This document shows, piece by piece, positions 1 to 9,417 of a DNA stretch of 64,000 bases. This DNA comes from Acetobacter cerevisiae. GTDB lineage: Bacteria > Pseudomonadota > Alphaproteobacteria > Acetobacterales > Acetobacteraceae. The notes beneath the pieces were generated by a model. That model did no database searches. It was not told the DNA's origin and worked only from the letters and a program-made list of their open reading frames with translations. The DNA is taken from contig NZ_LHZA01000156.1 of assembly GCF_001580535.1 (NCBI RefSeq), positions 90,508-154,507 of the forward strand. Reading direction: 5' to 3'. Every line of letters starts with the position of its first letter. Position 1 is the stretch's first letter. The translations under genes were made by a program, and so were the position numbers.

Positions 1-385
1 GCGGCCTGCGTTTGAGCACGGCCCACTGCAAAAACGGCACCATCGGCACGTACAGAGCCGTGATAAAAGCGGACTGACTGCTGGAAATGGTTTTCAGGCC
101 CAGCGTCTGGAACGTGTAGCCCAGAAAGACGCCAACCCCGATCATGCACCCGGCCTTCAGCTCATACCGCGTCATCCCCGCCAGAGATTTGCGGAACAGC
201 AACAGGGACATCAGGCCAGCCGTAAGAAACCGTACGCCCACAAAAAACAGCGGGCCAGTATGTTCCATGGTATGGTGGATGATCAGGAACGTTGCCCCCC
301 ACAGCATGGTGATCAGGACAAGTATGATCTCCTGTTTCGACAGAAACTTGACGTGAGAGCCAGAGGCGGGTGGAGTCTTGATCAT
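1..385 (-). CDS. DMT/EamA family permease, N-terminal part (runs off window)
   Basis: This is the N-terminal 128 codons of an inner-membrane transporter of the drug/metabolite (EamA) superfamily; the rest lies left of the window. Reading the minus strand from the ATG at 385 gives a short polar N-terminus followed by hydrophobic helices containing 'LWGATFLIIH' and 'FFVGVRFLTAG', both typical of the first EamA repeat, then 'GYTFQTLGLKTISSSQSAF'. The substrate cannot be told from this part. It diverges from an XRE-cupin regulator whose start lies only about 15-27 bases away. That regulator-permease arrangement suggests shared promoter control. The longer open frame at 162-419 on this strand is a shadow in another frame. 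Confidence 0.85.
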   Translation of the reverse strand, partial: MIKTPPASGSHVKFLSKQEIILVLITMLWGATFLIIHHTMEHTGPLFFVGVRFLTAGLMSLLLFRKSLAGMTRYELKAGCMIGVGVFLGYTFQTLGLKTISSSQSAFITALYVPMVPFLQWAVLKRRP

Positions 386-399
386 AGTTAGCAGCGTAT

Positions 400-969
400 A
401 TGGGCACTATAATGCACAATCAACCCCCACGATCTGATGTTTTGAAATATGTGGGGACAAATCTGCGTCGCCTGCGCAAAGACGCCGGCCTCAGTCAGGA
501 AGCTTTGGCCAATGCGTCCGGCATCAGCCGCCGCATGATTGTGAGTCTGGAAGCCGGGACCGCCAATATCAGTCTGGGCAGTCTGGACCGTCTGGCAGAA
601 GCACTGGACACAACCTTTCTCAAGCTGGTGAGCAATCCGGACCGCGAATTACGCCGCATTGAGGAAGTGATGTGGCGGGGCAAAACACCCTCCAGCAAAG
701 CAACCTTGCTTGGGGCGGCCCCCGCCCGGCAGGATACGCAGCTGTGGCTATGGTCTCTTGCACCGGGGGAACGCTATGTGGCGGAACCCGACCCGGAAGG
801 CTGGCATGAAATGATTTTTGTGCTGGACGGCACACTCACCATTGAGTTCGATACAGAGACTCAACTAGTGAATGCGAACGATTTTACAATTTATAACAGC
901 GCCCAGAATTACGCCTACCTGAACGCAGGCAAGAAAGCCGTGCGCTTCCTGCGCACGGTTTCATCCTGA
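400..969 (+). CDS. XRE family transcriptional regulator with C-terminal cupin domain
   Basis: This is a DNA-binding regulator of the HTH_3 plus cupin_2 architecture. Residues about 15-70 form the helix-turn-helix ('LRRLRKDAGLSQEALANAS', 'ISRRMIVSLEAG'). Residues about 105-185 form a small beta-barrel cupin ('GWHEMIFVLDGTLTIEF'), which in this family senses a small ligand. Two in-frame ATGs occur, at 400 and 412; neither has a strong Shine-Dalgarno, and 412 ('MHNQPPRSD') fits the family N-terminus better. It is divergent from the DMT permease at 1-385, so that permease is its most likely target (inference). The ligand is unknown. Confidence 0.88.
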   Translation: MGTIMHNQPPRSDVLKYVGTNLRRLRKDAGLSQEALANASGISRRMIVSLEAGTANISLGSLDRLAEALDTTFLKLVSNPDRELRRIEEVMWRGKTPSSKATLLGAAPARQDTQLWLWSLAPGERYVAEPDPEGWHEMIFVLDGTLTIEFDTETQLVNANDFTIYNSAQNYAYLNAGKKAVRFLRTVSS

Positions 970-987
970 AGAAAAAGGGCGACCTGT

Positions 988-2193
988 TCAGCGCAGATTG
1001 CTGACAAAACGCTCCAGACGCTGGCAGGCTTCCATCAGGTCGGCATCACTCGTGGCACAGGACAGACGCAAATAGGGCGACTGCCCGAACGCACTGCCCG
1101 GCACGGCGGCAACATATTCCTCTTCCAGCAACGCCAGCGCAAAATCATGATCTGTTTCCAGCCGGGCACCGCCCGCACTGGTCTGCCCCAGACACCCGGC
1201 CACACCCGGATACGCATAAAATGCGCCTTCCGGCATAGCGCAGGTCAGACCGGGAATGCGACGCAGCGCATCCACCACCATCTGCCGGCGGCGGGCATAG
1301 GTTGCGGCCATTTCCTGCACCAGATCCGCCGGACCATCCAGCGCCGCCGCAGCAGCAGCCTGAGCAATAGTGCAAATGCCGGACGTGGCATTCCCCTGCA
1401 CTCCCCGCATGGCGGCAATCAGGTCTTTCGGCCCACCGGCAAAACCAACGCGCCAGCCTGTCATGGCATAGGCTTTGGACACACCATTCAGCGTGATGAT
1501 GCGGTCTTTCAGATCGGGTGCCACAGCAGCCAGTGAGGCTGAACGCACACCGTCAAACACCAGATGTTCGTAAATCTCGTCCGACAAAACCCAAAGATCA
1601 GGATGCTGACGGACGATTTCGGCAATCGCCTCAAGCTCCTGCGCCGTCATCACCGCCCCGGTGGGATTATTGGGGAAGTTCAGCACAAGCCAGCGCGACT
1701 TCGGCGTGAGGGCCGTAGCAAGAGCCTCGGCTTTCAGCTTGAAGCCATCTTCCTCACGGCACGGCACCGTGACCGGCACACCGCCAAACATGCGGGCAAT
1801 TAGCGGATAGCTGACCCAATAGGGTGCAGGCACAACCACTTCATCACCGGGGTTCAGCGTCGCCATGAAGGCGTTGAAAATCACCTGCTTGCCGCCATTG
1901 GAGACCATGATCTCATCCGGCGCGTAATCCAGACCGTTTTCCCGCGTGAATTTACGGGCAATAGCGGCTTTCAGGGCTGGTGTGCCGTCAACCGGCGGAT
2001 ATTTGGTCTGCCCGGCCAGAGCCGCCGCATGGGCAGCTTCCACCACAGCCGGGGGCGTGGGGAAGTCGGGTTCCCCCAGCGCCAGAGAAATAACCGGCTT
2101 GCCTTCCGCCCGCAGCGCACGGGCACGACGCGCCATTTCAATAGTGGCAGGAGCAGGCAGCCCCTCCAGCCGACGGGCGAAAGACCGGGCCAT
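988..2193 (-). CDS. PLP-dependent class I/II aminotransferase, aspartate aminotransferase type (copy 1)
   Basis: 401-residue cytosolic fold-type I transaminase, probably transferring amino groups between aspartate and 2-oxoglutarate. Visible family landmarks are 'SLALGEPDFPTP' near residue 36, 'NFPNNPTG' at 172-179, 'SDEIYEHL' near 204, and the PLP Schiff-base lysine K240 in '[15 protein letters not shown]'. It lies 4 bases downstream of a second, paralogous aminotransferase on the same strand, so the two form an operon and a tandem duplication. Exact substrate (aspartate, aromatic amino acid or prephenate) cannot be fixed from sequence alone. A 40-bp block around the lysine motif is identical to the neighbouring paralogue. 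Confidence 0.9.
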   Translation of the reverse strand: MARSFARRLEGLPAPATIEMARRARALRAEGKPVISLALGEPDFPTPPAVVEAAHAAALAGQTKYPPVDGTPALKAAIARKFTRENGLDYAPDEIMVSNGGKQVIFNAFMATLNPGDEVVVPAPYWVSYPLIARMFGGVPVTVPCREEDGFKLKAEALATALTPKSRWLVLNFPNNPTGAVMTAQELEAIAEIVRQHPDLWVLSDEIYEHLVFDGVRSASLAAVAPDLKDRIITLNGVSKAYAMTGWRVGFAGGPKDLIAAMRGVQGNATSGICTIAQAAAAAALDGPADLVQEMAATYARRRQMVVDALRRIPGLTCAMPEGAFYAYPGVAGCLGQTSAGGARLETDHDFALALLEEEYVAAVPGSAFGQSPYLRLSCATSDADLMEACQRLERFVSNLR

Positions 2194-2197
2194 ACTC

Positions 2198-3496
<1,299 letters not shown>

Positions 3497-3595
3497 TTAA
3501 TGCGCTTCTGCCTCCGGCGGAACCGGCGAAACCGCGTCTGTCGTCAAATTTTATGAAAAATCATTTAAAAATGACTGGAGGAAATCTCAGAATGC

Positions 3596-4486
3596 TCACC
3601 CAAAAACGCCGGGATACCCGGCAGCCTGCCGCACCTCTTCCGGTGTCATCCCTGCGTCCCGCATCGCACGAACAGCTTTGGCTCCATCCCGTTTGGAAAG
3701 ACGCCGCCCCTCCGCATCACACAACAACGGATGAAACAGATAAGCCGGTGCGGGCCAGCCCATAAGGGCCTGTATCAACCGGTGCAGGTCCGTCGCGGGG
3801 CGCAGATCCTCCCCGCGTGTGACGAGCGTGACGCCCTGTGCGACATCATCATGCGTGACACACAGATGGTAAGAGGCAGGCACATCCCGTCTGGCCAGCA
3901 CAACATCCCCAAACAACTCCGGCTGGCAATAGACAGTGCCGCGCTCAAGGTCTGTATAAGTCAGCGGCCAGTTGGATGAAGCCTGCGCCCTGACCCGCTC
4001 CAGCGCCCGCGCCCGCGCCATATCCAGCCGCAACACATGCGGCTTTCCCTCCGCCAGAGCGGCGGCCCGTGCGTCTAGCGACAAATGGCGGCAGGTGCCG
4101 GGGTAGCGCAGACTGCCATCGGGCGCGGCATGCGGGGCGGACATCATGCCCGCAGACTCTCGTGCAATATCAGACCGGGTGCAGAAACACGGATACAGCA
4201 CCCCCATCTGGTCAAGCTGCTCCAGCGTTGCATGATAGGCGGCCATATTGGCAGATTGTCGCAAAATAGGACGGGCAGAGCGTAAGCCGAGCCACTCCAG
4301 ATCTTCCAGCAGAGCCGTGGCGTAACTCTCCCGGCAGCGTTGCGGGTCAATATCTTCCATCCGCACAATCCAGATGCCGTTCGGCCCTTTATGGGTCCAG
4401 CCTGCCAGAGCAGATGCCACATGCCCCAGATGCAAAAAGCCGGTGGGGCTGGGAGCAAAACGGGTCACCCATGAGGATTCCGTCAT
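3596..4486 (-). CDS. gluQ: Glutamyl-Q tRNA(Asp) synthetase
   Basis: This enzyme activates glutamate and attaches it to the queuosine base of tRNA-Asp. It is a truncated GluRS paralogue without an anticodon-binding domain; about 296 residues matches the family. The class I signatures are present: HLGH at residues 19-22 after 'RFAPSPTGF', and a KMSKS-like 'RRLSKRDG' near the C-terminus. The zinc-binding set 'YPCFCTRSD' and 'YPGTCRH' is intact. The ATG at 4486 is preferred over the GTG at 4495, because an AGGTG sits 6 bases upstream of the ATG. It is divergent from the HNH nuclease gene. Confidence 0.93.
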   Translation of the reverse strand: MTESSWVTRFAPSPTGFLHLGHVASALAGWTHKGPNGIWIVRMEDIDPQRCRESYATALLEDLEWLGLRSARPILRQSANMAAYHATLEQLDQMGVLYPCFCTRSDIARESAGMMSAPHAAPDGSLRYPGTCRHLSLDARAAALAEGKPHVLRLDMARARALERVRAQASSNWPLTYTDLERGTVYCQPELFGDVVLARRDVPASYHLCVTHDDVAQGVTLVTRGEDLRPATDLHRLIQALMGWPAPAYLFHPLLCDAEGRRLSKRDGAKAVRAMRDAGMTPEEVRQAAGYPGVFG

Positions 4487-4703
4487 GAGGCACACCTGAG
4501 GAGAACAGCACGCATAAAACTCTCACAAAATGATAATAATACTGTTTTGTTAAATACTTAGGCCATTTCTTGCGGGAAACCAATCTATCTGCAATACTCA
4601 GCCCAACACTGATCTCGACGACGCACTTCTGACGGCGTTCTGTTACGAGTTTTTACGCCAGCTTTTGGAAGTTGCGCCCTCACCTGCACCAAGGAGGCGC
4701 GTC

Positions 4704-5267
4704 TTGGCTGACGGCAGTACGATAAATTTCCCTGCTCTGGTGTTGAATGCGGATTTTCGTCCGCTCTCCTACTTCCCACTATCCCTATGGTCCTGGCAGG
4801 ATACCATTAAAGCTGTGTGCCTCGACCGGGTTTCCGTGCTGAGTGAGTATGATGCAGAAGTGCATTCCCCCCACCAGACCTTTCGCCTCCCCAGCGTGAT
4901 TGCGCTGAAGGACTATGTGCCGTCTGCCCGCAAACCGGCCTTTACCCGTTTTAATGTTTTCCTGCGTGACAATTTTTCCTGCCAGTATTGTGGGGACAAG
5001 CACCCCACGCAGGACCTGACGTTTGACCACGTCATCCCCCGCTGCAAAGGCGGTCGCACCACGTGGGAAAATGTCGTAACGGCCTGCGGGATCTGTAACC
5101 TGCGCAAAGGCCCGCACCTGCCCCACAGCATCAATATGCTGCCCCGGCAGCGCCCTGTGCGCCCTACCTCATGGCAGTTGCAGGATAATGGCCGGGCCTT
5201 CCCGCCCAATTACCTGCATGAAAGCTGGCGTGACTATTTGTATTGGGACACAGAGCTGGACAGCTGA
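4704..5267 (+). CDS. HNH endonuclease family protein
   Basis: This 187-residue protein has a C-terminal HNH nuclease fold: 'CQYCGDK', then 'LTFDHVIPRCKGG' with the catalytic-type histidine, then 'WENVVTACGICNLRKG'. The two CxxC pairs form a structural zinc site. The N-terminal half ('ALVLNADFRPLSYFPLSLW') is the usual non-catalytic extension of this widespread bacterial family, whose cellular role is not established. I choose the TTG at 4704, since a full AAGGAGG at 4691-4697 precedes it by 6 bases; the open frame reaches back to a TTG at 4665 that has no such site. No restriction or phage genes adjoin it. Confidence 0.85.
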   Translation: MADGSTINFPALVLNADFRPLSYFPLSLWSWQDTIKAVCLDRVSVLSEYDAEVHSPHQTFRLPSVIALKDYVPSARKPAFTRFNVFLRDNFSCQYCGDKHPTQDLTFDHVIPRCKGGRTTWENVVTACGICNLRKGPHLPHSINMLPRQRPVRPTSWQLQDNGRAFPPNYLHESWRDYLYWDTELDS

Positions 5268-5273
5268 GCGCCT

Positions 5274-5615
5274 TTATTTGGTGTAGCTATAACCATATTC
5301 ATCCGCCTGCTTTTGCAGGTCCGGGGCATCTTTCAGATTCAGCGGCAGCGGGTGCGCGCCTTTTTCACCCAGAATGAAGTTGTGGTTGCTCATACGCTGG
5401 CATGTGTTGGCCGCCAGCGGGAAACTGAGGAACATCGGGCCTTTCATCTGATTTCTCAGGCAGGACACATCCGTATCCAGCAAAGGCTTACGGCCTATTT
5501 CAGAAGAACATCCGCCCAGCAGCGTAAGGCCGGTGAGCATAATTCCAAAGCCGATTGTCTTCTTGTTCCGTCTCACAACCACGCTGACCTTTTCCTCGCC
5601 ACTCTGCGCCGACAT
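5274..5615 (-). CDS. Small predicted lipoprotein of unknown function
   Basis: About 113 residues. A charged N-terminus and hydrophobic stretch ('FGIMLTGLTLLGGC') end in a lipobox with cysteine near residue 36, so it is probably a lipid-anchored envelope protein. The mature part, with 'LNLKDAPDLQKQADEYGYSY', has no motif I recognise. The first codons are uncertain: the signal sequence would also work from the valine-rich 'VSVVVRRNKK' segment, and the extra N-terminal residues may be over-annotated. It ends head-on against the HNH gene, with 6 bases between the two stops. Confidence 0.6.
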   Translation of the reverse strand: MSAQSGEEKVSVVVRRNKKTIGFGIMLTGLTLLGGCSSEIGRKPLLDTDVSCLRNQMKGPMFLSFPLAANTCQRMSNHNFILGEKGAHPLPLNLKDAPDLQKQADEYGYSYTK

Positions 5616-5723
5616 CCAAACGCCGGATAGGGCTGCCTACCCTGCCATGCCTTGCGTTGTGCGCCTAGTATAAGGCTTGGCAAATCGCCCCCGTGCGGAC
5701 CGCATGACAGAGCCGGTTTTGCT

Positions 5724-5936
5724 TTATCCGACGTCGAAACCCGCTCCAAGAATGGCGTTCTGCAAGGAGGAAATCCCTGCTCTTGCAGGATCATACACAA
5801 TTTTCACCTCGCCCGTGGCAAGGTTGACGTCTGTGCTTTGCACCCCATCCACAGCAGCCAGAGCCCGTTTTATGGCGGAGACGCAACCATCACAGGTCAT
5901 GCCTTCCACCATAAAGCTTGTTTCTGTGGTTGCCAT
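5724..5936 (-). CDS. Copper chaperone / heavy-metal-associated (HMA) domain protein
   Basis: 70-residue single-domain cytosolic metal carrier. The HMA metal site 'GMTCDGC' lies at residues 12-18, followed by the expected beta-alpha-beta-beta-alpha-beta pattern ('VDGVQSTDVNLATGEVKIVYDP'). Such proteins (CopZ/Atx1 type) shuttle Cu(I) to P-type ATPases. The start is the ATG at 5936 ('MATTETSF'); the longer upstream open frame (to 6257) has no signal or homology and overlaps the opposite-strand gene's likely leader. No copper ATPase or CueR regulator is adjacent, so its partner must be elsewhere. Confidence 0.9.
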   Translation of the reverse strand: MATTETSFMVEGMTCDGCVSAIKRALAAVDGVQSTDVNLATGEVKIVYDPARAGISSLQNAILGAGFDVG

Positions 5937-6130
5937 TGTCGCGTTATCCCTTGTTGAAATCTGATTTCTGGCTACTTGCCGCCAGAATAAACCGCATTCT
6001 AGACCATCCGCTGCCCTTGCCAAAAGCCCTGCTCCGGCAAAACGTGTTGATTCCTCTTCAGATGGGGACAGAGTTACAAAAGCGGTCTTTTGCGGGTGCC
6101 CCCTCGGCAGAGCACGTTGTGCAGAGTAAG

Positions 6131-6820
6131 ATGCATCCCATGCCGGATATGCCCTCTCTTTCTGCCGCGTTGCAGCCTCAGCCTGAACCCTGCTGGCGGG
6201 ATACGCCGGTGCATCGCCTGATGTTGACAGCCCTGCTGAACGAACTGGACGCCACACTCCTCAGCACATCCAGCGCCACCCGGACGTTGGAAGACTGGAG
6301 CATGCGGCATCATCTGGCTCCCACCCCGATAGTACGTGCCATCTGCCAGAAAACCCCTCCTCGCCCTTGCCCGGCAGCACTGCGAGATGCCCTACGCCTG
6401 CCTGCAGAGGCCGCGCCAGACACCCTGCGTTACAGACATGTCCGGCTAATGTGTGGAAATCTCACGCTCTCGGATGCAGAAAACTGGTATCTGCCCAGCC
6501 GCCTGACGGATGAGATGAATAGAGAGCTGGATACCACTGAGACCCCGTTTGGGCGCGTCACAGCCCCTCTGGCCTTTACGCGCCGCCTTGTGCAGGCCGA
6601 GCGCGTGTGGTCTCCGCTGCCGTTGGGGTGGGAACTGACCCCCCTGTCGACAGGCTCAGATCAGCCTTTGACTTTTCCGCCTGTCCTGTTCCGGCATCAT
6701 GCCGTGCTGTCCCGGCAGGATGGCACGCCCATCAGCGCGGTGATTGAAAGCTACACAGCCGGAGCCTTCTGCTTCCCGCCGCCGGCCATGCCAGACGTGC
6801 CCCAAACCTCCGCCCCATAA
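6131..6820 (+). CDS. Chorismate-lyase/UTRA-fold-like hypothetical protein
   Basis: About 229 residues. The central part ('RYRHVRLMCGNLTLSDAENWYLP', then 'DTTETPFGRVTAPLAFTR') resembles the UbiC/UTRA-like fold seen in a conserved alphaproteobacterial family of unknown function; similarity is by pattern only. If the function is conserved it might act near chorismate or 4-hydroxybenzoate metabolism, but I would not rely on it. In-frame ATGs exist at 6062 and 6131, and neither has a strong ribosome site; 6131 is given as the more economical choice. It converges on hpnR, sharing the terminator hairpin at 6823-6855. Confidence 0.5.
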   Translation: MHPMPDMPSLSAALQPQPEPCWRDTPVHRLMLTALLNELDATLLSTSSATRTLEDWSMRHHLAPTPIVRAICQKTPPRPCPAALRDALRLPAEAAPDTLRYRHVRLMCGNLTLSDAENWYLPSRLTDEMNRELDTTETPFGRVTAPLAFTRRLVQAERVWSPLPLGWELTPLSTGSDQPLTFPPVLFRHHAVLSRQDGTPISAVIESYTAGAFCFPPPAMPDVPQTSAP

Positions 6821-6855
6821 AAAAAGCCTGAACCCACAAAGCAGGTTCAGGCTTT
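6818..6855 (-). terminator. Rho-independent terminator of hpnR (possibly bidirectional)
   Basis: A perfect 12-bp stem (6823-6834 with 6844-6855, 9-base loop) lies between two converging genes. Read on the minus strand it is followed by a run of T, as expected for hpnR transcription. On the plus strand the T run is shorter but the hairpin would also serve the 6131-6820 gene. Confidence 0.85.
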
Positions 6856-6878
6856 AGCTATCAGCTATCAGCTATCAG
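6856..6878. repeat. Three tandem copies of a 7-bp unit (AGCTATC) across the hpnR stop codon
   Basis: AGCTATC occurs three times in direct tandem at 6856-6862, 6863-6869 and 6870-6876, followed by AG. The hpnR stop codon (6868-6870) is inside the array. Because the unit is not a multiple of three, a change in copy number would shift the reading frame of the last codons. Confidence 0.9.
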
Positions 6879-8424
6879 CGGCGCAGGCATCCTCAGTCAT
6901 GCGGGTCTTATCAACAAACTGCTCTGTTGCATCATCCAGCGCACGTGTCTTACGGCCGCCCGGACCATGCACATACAGGTCTTTCCGGTCCACGGAATCC
7001 ACCACATCCGGTTGAATGGGCATCAGATAACGGGCCTTGCGCATATGGTCGGCCAGCTGAAGTTTGGGGTTGAAGACGGAATTAAACTTCCACAGCATTT
7101 TCAGGAAGTTTGTCTGCCCCTTCAGCAGCAGGCGGCCTGCAATCCCGGCCGTATCTTTCAGCGCTTCCCAACCCATATGTTTGGTGTTGAGCACCTGCTG
7201 GGTTTTCACCAGTTCTTCATAAAATTCCGGCAACGGCAGCTTGGTGGGCAGCACCGCATGCTGAATATCAAACAGGCGATAATCACGCGTCGTCAGGCGA
7301 CGTGCTTCCTTGTGCCAGATTTCCGTGCCCGGATAGGGCGTGGTGACGGAAATATTGACGATTTCCGGAATTTCCAGACACCACTGCCGCACAGCCTCAA
7401 ACCGGCCGCGATCCCAGTCCGGGTCGGCAATAATGTTAATGGCGACAATCAGGCCCAGCGAACGCGCGTAATCCAGCGCCTCAAAGTTCTTATCCAGCGA
7501 GACACGCTTACGGAACTGCTTCAGCCCTTCTTCATCCACCGCTTCCATACCGATGAAGATGTAGGAGAGGCCAATTTCACTCCAGACCTTGAACACTTCC
7601 TTGTTGCGCAGCAGCACGTCTGCCCGCGTCTCCAGATAGTATTCTTTCTTAATGCCGCGCTTCTTGATTTCATTGGCAATGGCCATGCCGTGCTCTTCGT
7701 GCACAAAGGCCACATCATCCACAATGAAGATGCCGGGTTCCTTGATCTCCTCCAGCTCATCCGCAATCACGGTCGGGCTGGCGGTACGGTAAGAGCGACC
7801 ATAGAACGTCCATGCGGAGCAGAAGGTACAATCCCACGGGCAACCACGCGCAAACTCAATAGAAGCTGCCGGGTCCAGCGTGCCGATAAAATACTTGTTG
7901 CGATGCCGCAGCAGGTCACGCGCCGGGCGGATATCGTTGAGCGATTCTACAAAGACCGGAGACGGGCCTTCCCCCGTCATGGTGACAACACCGGGGACAG
8001 TCAGCAGATCTTTCCCGTCTTCCAGCGCGCGCAGCAGCAGGCCGATGGAAGCGTCGCCCTCCCCTTTTAGAATGCAGTTCACAGCCCCTTCGGACAGAGC
8101 CAGCACATCCCGCGCAATAAAGGAGACGGAATGCCCGCCAATAAACTGGAAAATATCGGGGTAGCGTACCCGTGTGGCGCGGCACAGATCGATAATTTCC
8201 GGCACATTGGCCAGATAGTTGCCGGAGAAGCAGACAACATCAGGCTTAAAGCTTTCCAGAAGCTCCCAGTAATCCTTATGGGTTTCAACCTGCAGATCAA
8301 TAATCTGCACGTCATGCCCGGCATCTCGCGCAGCGCCTGCCACCAGCTCCAGCCCGAGCGGCTCCAGCCGGAGAAAAACCTTGGTATACATGAGGGCGCT
8401 GGGATGAACCGCCAGGACTTTCAT
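6868..8424 (-). CDS. hpnR: Hopanoid C-3 methylase (B12-binding radical SAM)
   Basis: 518-residue cobalamin-dependent radical SAM enzyme that methylates the A-ring C-3 of hopanoids, membrane sterol-like lipids of acetic acid bacteria. Residues 1-150 form the B12-binding Rossmann domain ('LEPLGLELVAGAARDAGHDVQIIDLQ'). The radical SAM cluster motif CxxxCxxC is C195, C199 and C202 in 'GCPWDCTFC'. The C-terminal part continues without truncation to 'RARYLMPIQPDVVDS'-like sequence. The start at 8424 is backed by AGGAAAGGA just upstream. It stands alone here, away from any squalene-hopene cyclase or hpn genes. Length and motifs match HpnR better than the otherwise similar HpnP (C-2 methylase); the assignment is from family knowledge. 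Confidence 0.88.
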   Translation of the reverse strand: MKVLAVHPSALMYTKVFLRLEPLGLELVAGAARDAGHDVQIIDLQVETHKDYWELLESFKPDVVCFSGNYLANVPEIIDLCRATRVRYPDIFQFIGGHSVSFIARDVLALSEGAVNCILKGEGDASIGLLLRALEDGKDLLTVPGVVTMTGEGPSPVFVESLNDIRPARDLLRHRNKYFIGTLDPAASIEFARGCPWDCTFCSAWTFYGRSYRTASPTVIADELEEIKEPGIFIVDDVAFVHEEHGMAIANEIKKRGIKKEYYLETRADVLLRNKEVFKVWSEIGLSYIFIGMEAVDEEGLKQFRKRVSLDKNFEALDYARSLGLIVAINIIADPDWDRGRFEAVRQWCLEIPEIVNISVTTPYPGTEIWHKEARRLTTRDYRLFDIQHAVLPTKLPLPEFYEELVKTQQVLNTKHMGWEALKDTAGIAGRLLLKGQTNFLKMLWKFNSVFNPKLQLADHMRKARYLMPIQPDVVDSVDRKDLYVHGPGGRKTRALDDATEQFVDKTRMTEDACAADS

Positions 8425-8861
8425 GACATTCCTTTCCTATACGGGCGGCCACAGAAAGGCATGGCCTCTACCGGTTTGTCAGAATTTTTGAGTGTCGGAT
8501 CATAAAGGATCAGCCGTCCACAACCTTGGTGCTGACAACCCACCACCCATGCGTGGAACAGATGTCTTCAGGCACGTTTCTAGGCAGGAAATAACCCATA
8601 ACTCTTTGTTATAGAATTATTTTTTCATCATTTCAGTTTCCGTTTAACCCCTCTTTTCGGGCTATCCGGTCTACTCATAACTTTTATGTGCTTTACGCAG
8701 GTGTCATCTTTCGGGCGGACTCATACGCCCCGTACACATCTGGCCCGTCCAGTTCCCAGAACGCTGTAACGCGTAGTGGGTTCCGGTCCGGGCCAGAGTG
8801 TCTCATGCCAGCGCGCTCATGCCCTCAGGCAAAAAGCGCGCTCCTTACATGAAAGACCTTC
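8425..8861. other. Intergenic region between ndk and hpnR
   Basis: 437 bases with no convincing coding frame. It holds the hpnR promoter area (AT-rich around 8595-8640, with a small inverted repeat ATAAC/GTTAT near 8600-8615) and a stable nested hairpin at 8739-8797. No clear terminator with a T run follows ndk. Confidence 0.6.
8739..8797. ncRNA. Candidate structured RNA element downstream of ndk
   Basis: A perfect 9-bp outer stem (TCTGGCCCG at 8739-8747 with CGGGCCAGA at 8789-8797) encloses 41 bases that can form further short stems (CCCA with TGGG, ACGC with GCGT). The strand of any transcript is not determined. It could be a small RNA, an mRNA 3' stabilising hairpin for ndk, or an imperfect terminator. 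No T tract follows on either strand. Confidence 0.35.
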
Positions 8862-9284
8862 TCAGGGAAGGATTTCGGTTTCCGCGAAGAAGAAGCGGAT
8901 TTCATTGGCAGCGTTCTCGGCACTGTCGGAACCGTGCACGGAGTTGGCTTCAATGCTTTCAGCAAACTGAGCACGAATGGTGTGTGCTTCAGCTTTCTTC
9001 GGGTCCGTGGCACCCATGACGTCGCGGTTCTTGGCAACGGCGTTTTCGCCTTCCAGAACCTGCAGAACGACCGGGCCGGAGATCATGAAGGACACCAGAT
9101 CGTTGTAGAACGGGCGTTCTTTATGCACAGCGTAAAACGCACCGGCCTGAGCCGGGGTCAGCTGGGCGCGCTTCTGCGCCACAATCTTCAGGCCAGCGTC
9201 TTCAAACACGGCATTGATCTTGCCGGTCAGGTTACGACGGGTGGCGTCGGGTTTGATGATGGAAAGAGTACGTTCTGTCGCCAT
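8862..9284 (-). CDS. ndk: Nucleoside diphosphate kinase
   Basis: 140-residue cytosolic enzyme that transfers the gamma phosphate of ATP to NDPs to balance NTP pools. The sequence begins '[17 protein letters not shown]', the canonical NDK N-terminus, and includes '[17 protein letters not shown]' and the active-site histidine in '[12 protein letters not shown]'. Length is standard. The ATG at 9284 is chosen over the upstream open frame because GAGGAGA lies 6 bases before it. It is transcribed alone toward hpnR. Confidence 0.97.
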   Translation of the reverse strand: MATERTLSIIKPDATRRNLTGKINAVFEDAGLKIVAQKRAQLTPAQAGAFYAVHKERPFYNDLVSFMISGPVVLQVLEGENAVAKNRDVMGATDPKKAEAHTIRAQFAESIEANSVHGSDSAENAANEIRFFFAETEILP

Positions 9285-9417
9285 GTGCGGTCTCCTCATT
9301 CATAATCGGGCCGCACAATAACGCGGCCTTTCAGCCTGCTCCTCTAGAGCATATTCGCGCAGGCTGGTAGGTACTTCACCAGATCAAAATAAGATTCCAG
9401 CCAGAACGAGACCCCCG

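Noticed and set aside
4528..4546. Fur-box-like sequence between gluQ and the HNH gene
   Set aside because: Only about 13 of 19 positions agree with the classical consensus, in an AT-rich spacer, and neither neighbour has an iron role.
5724..6257. 177-codon reading of the copper chaperone gene
   Set aside because: Only the last 70 codons from ATG 5936 encode the HMA domain; the upstream extension lacks family similarity and a ribosome site.
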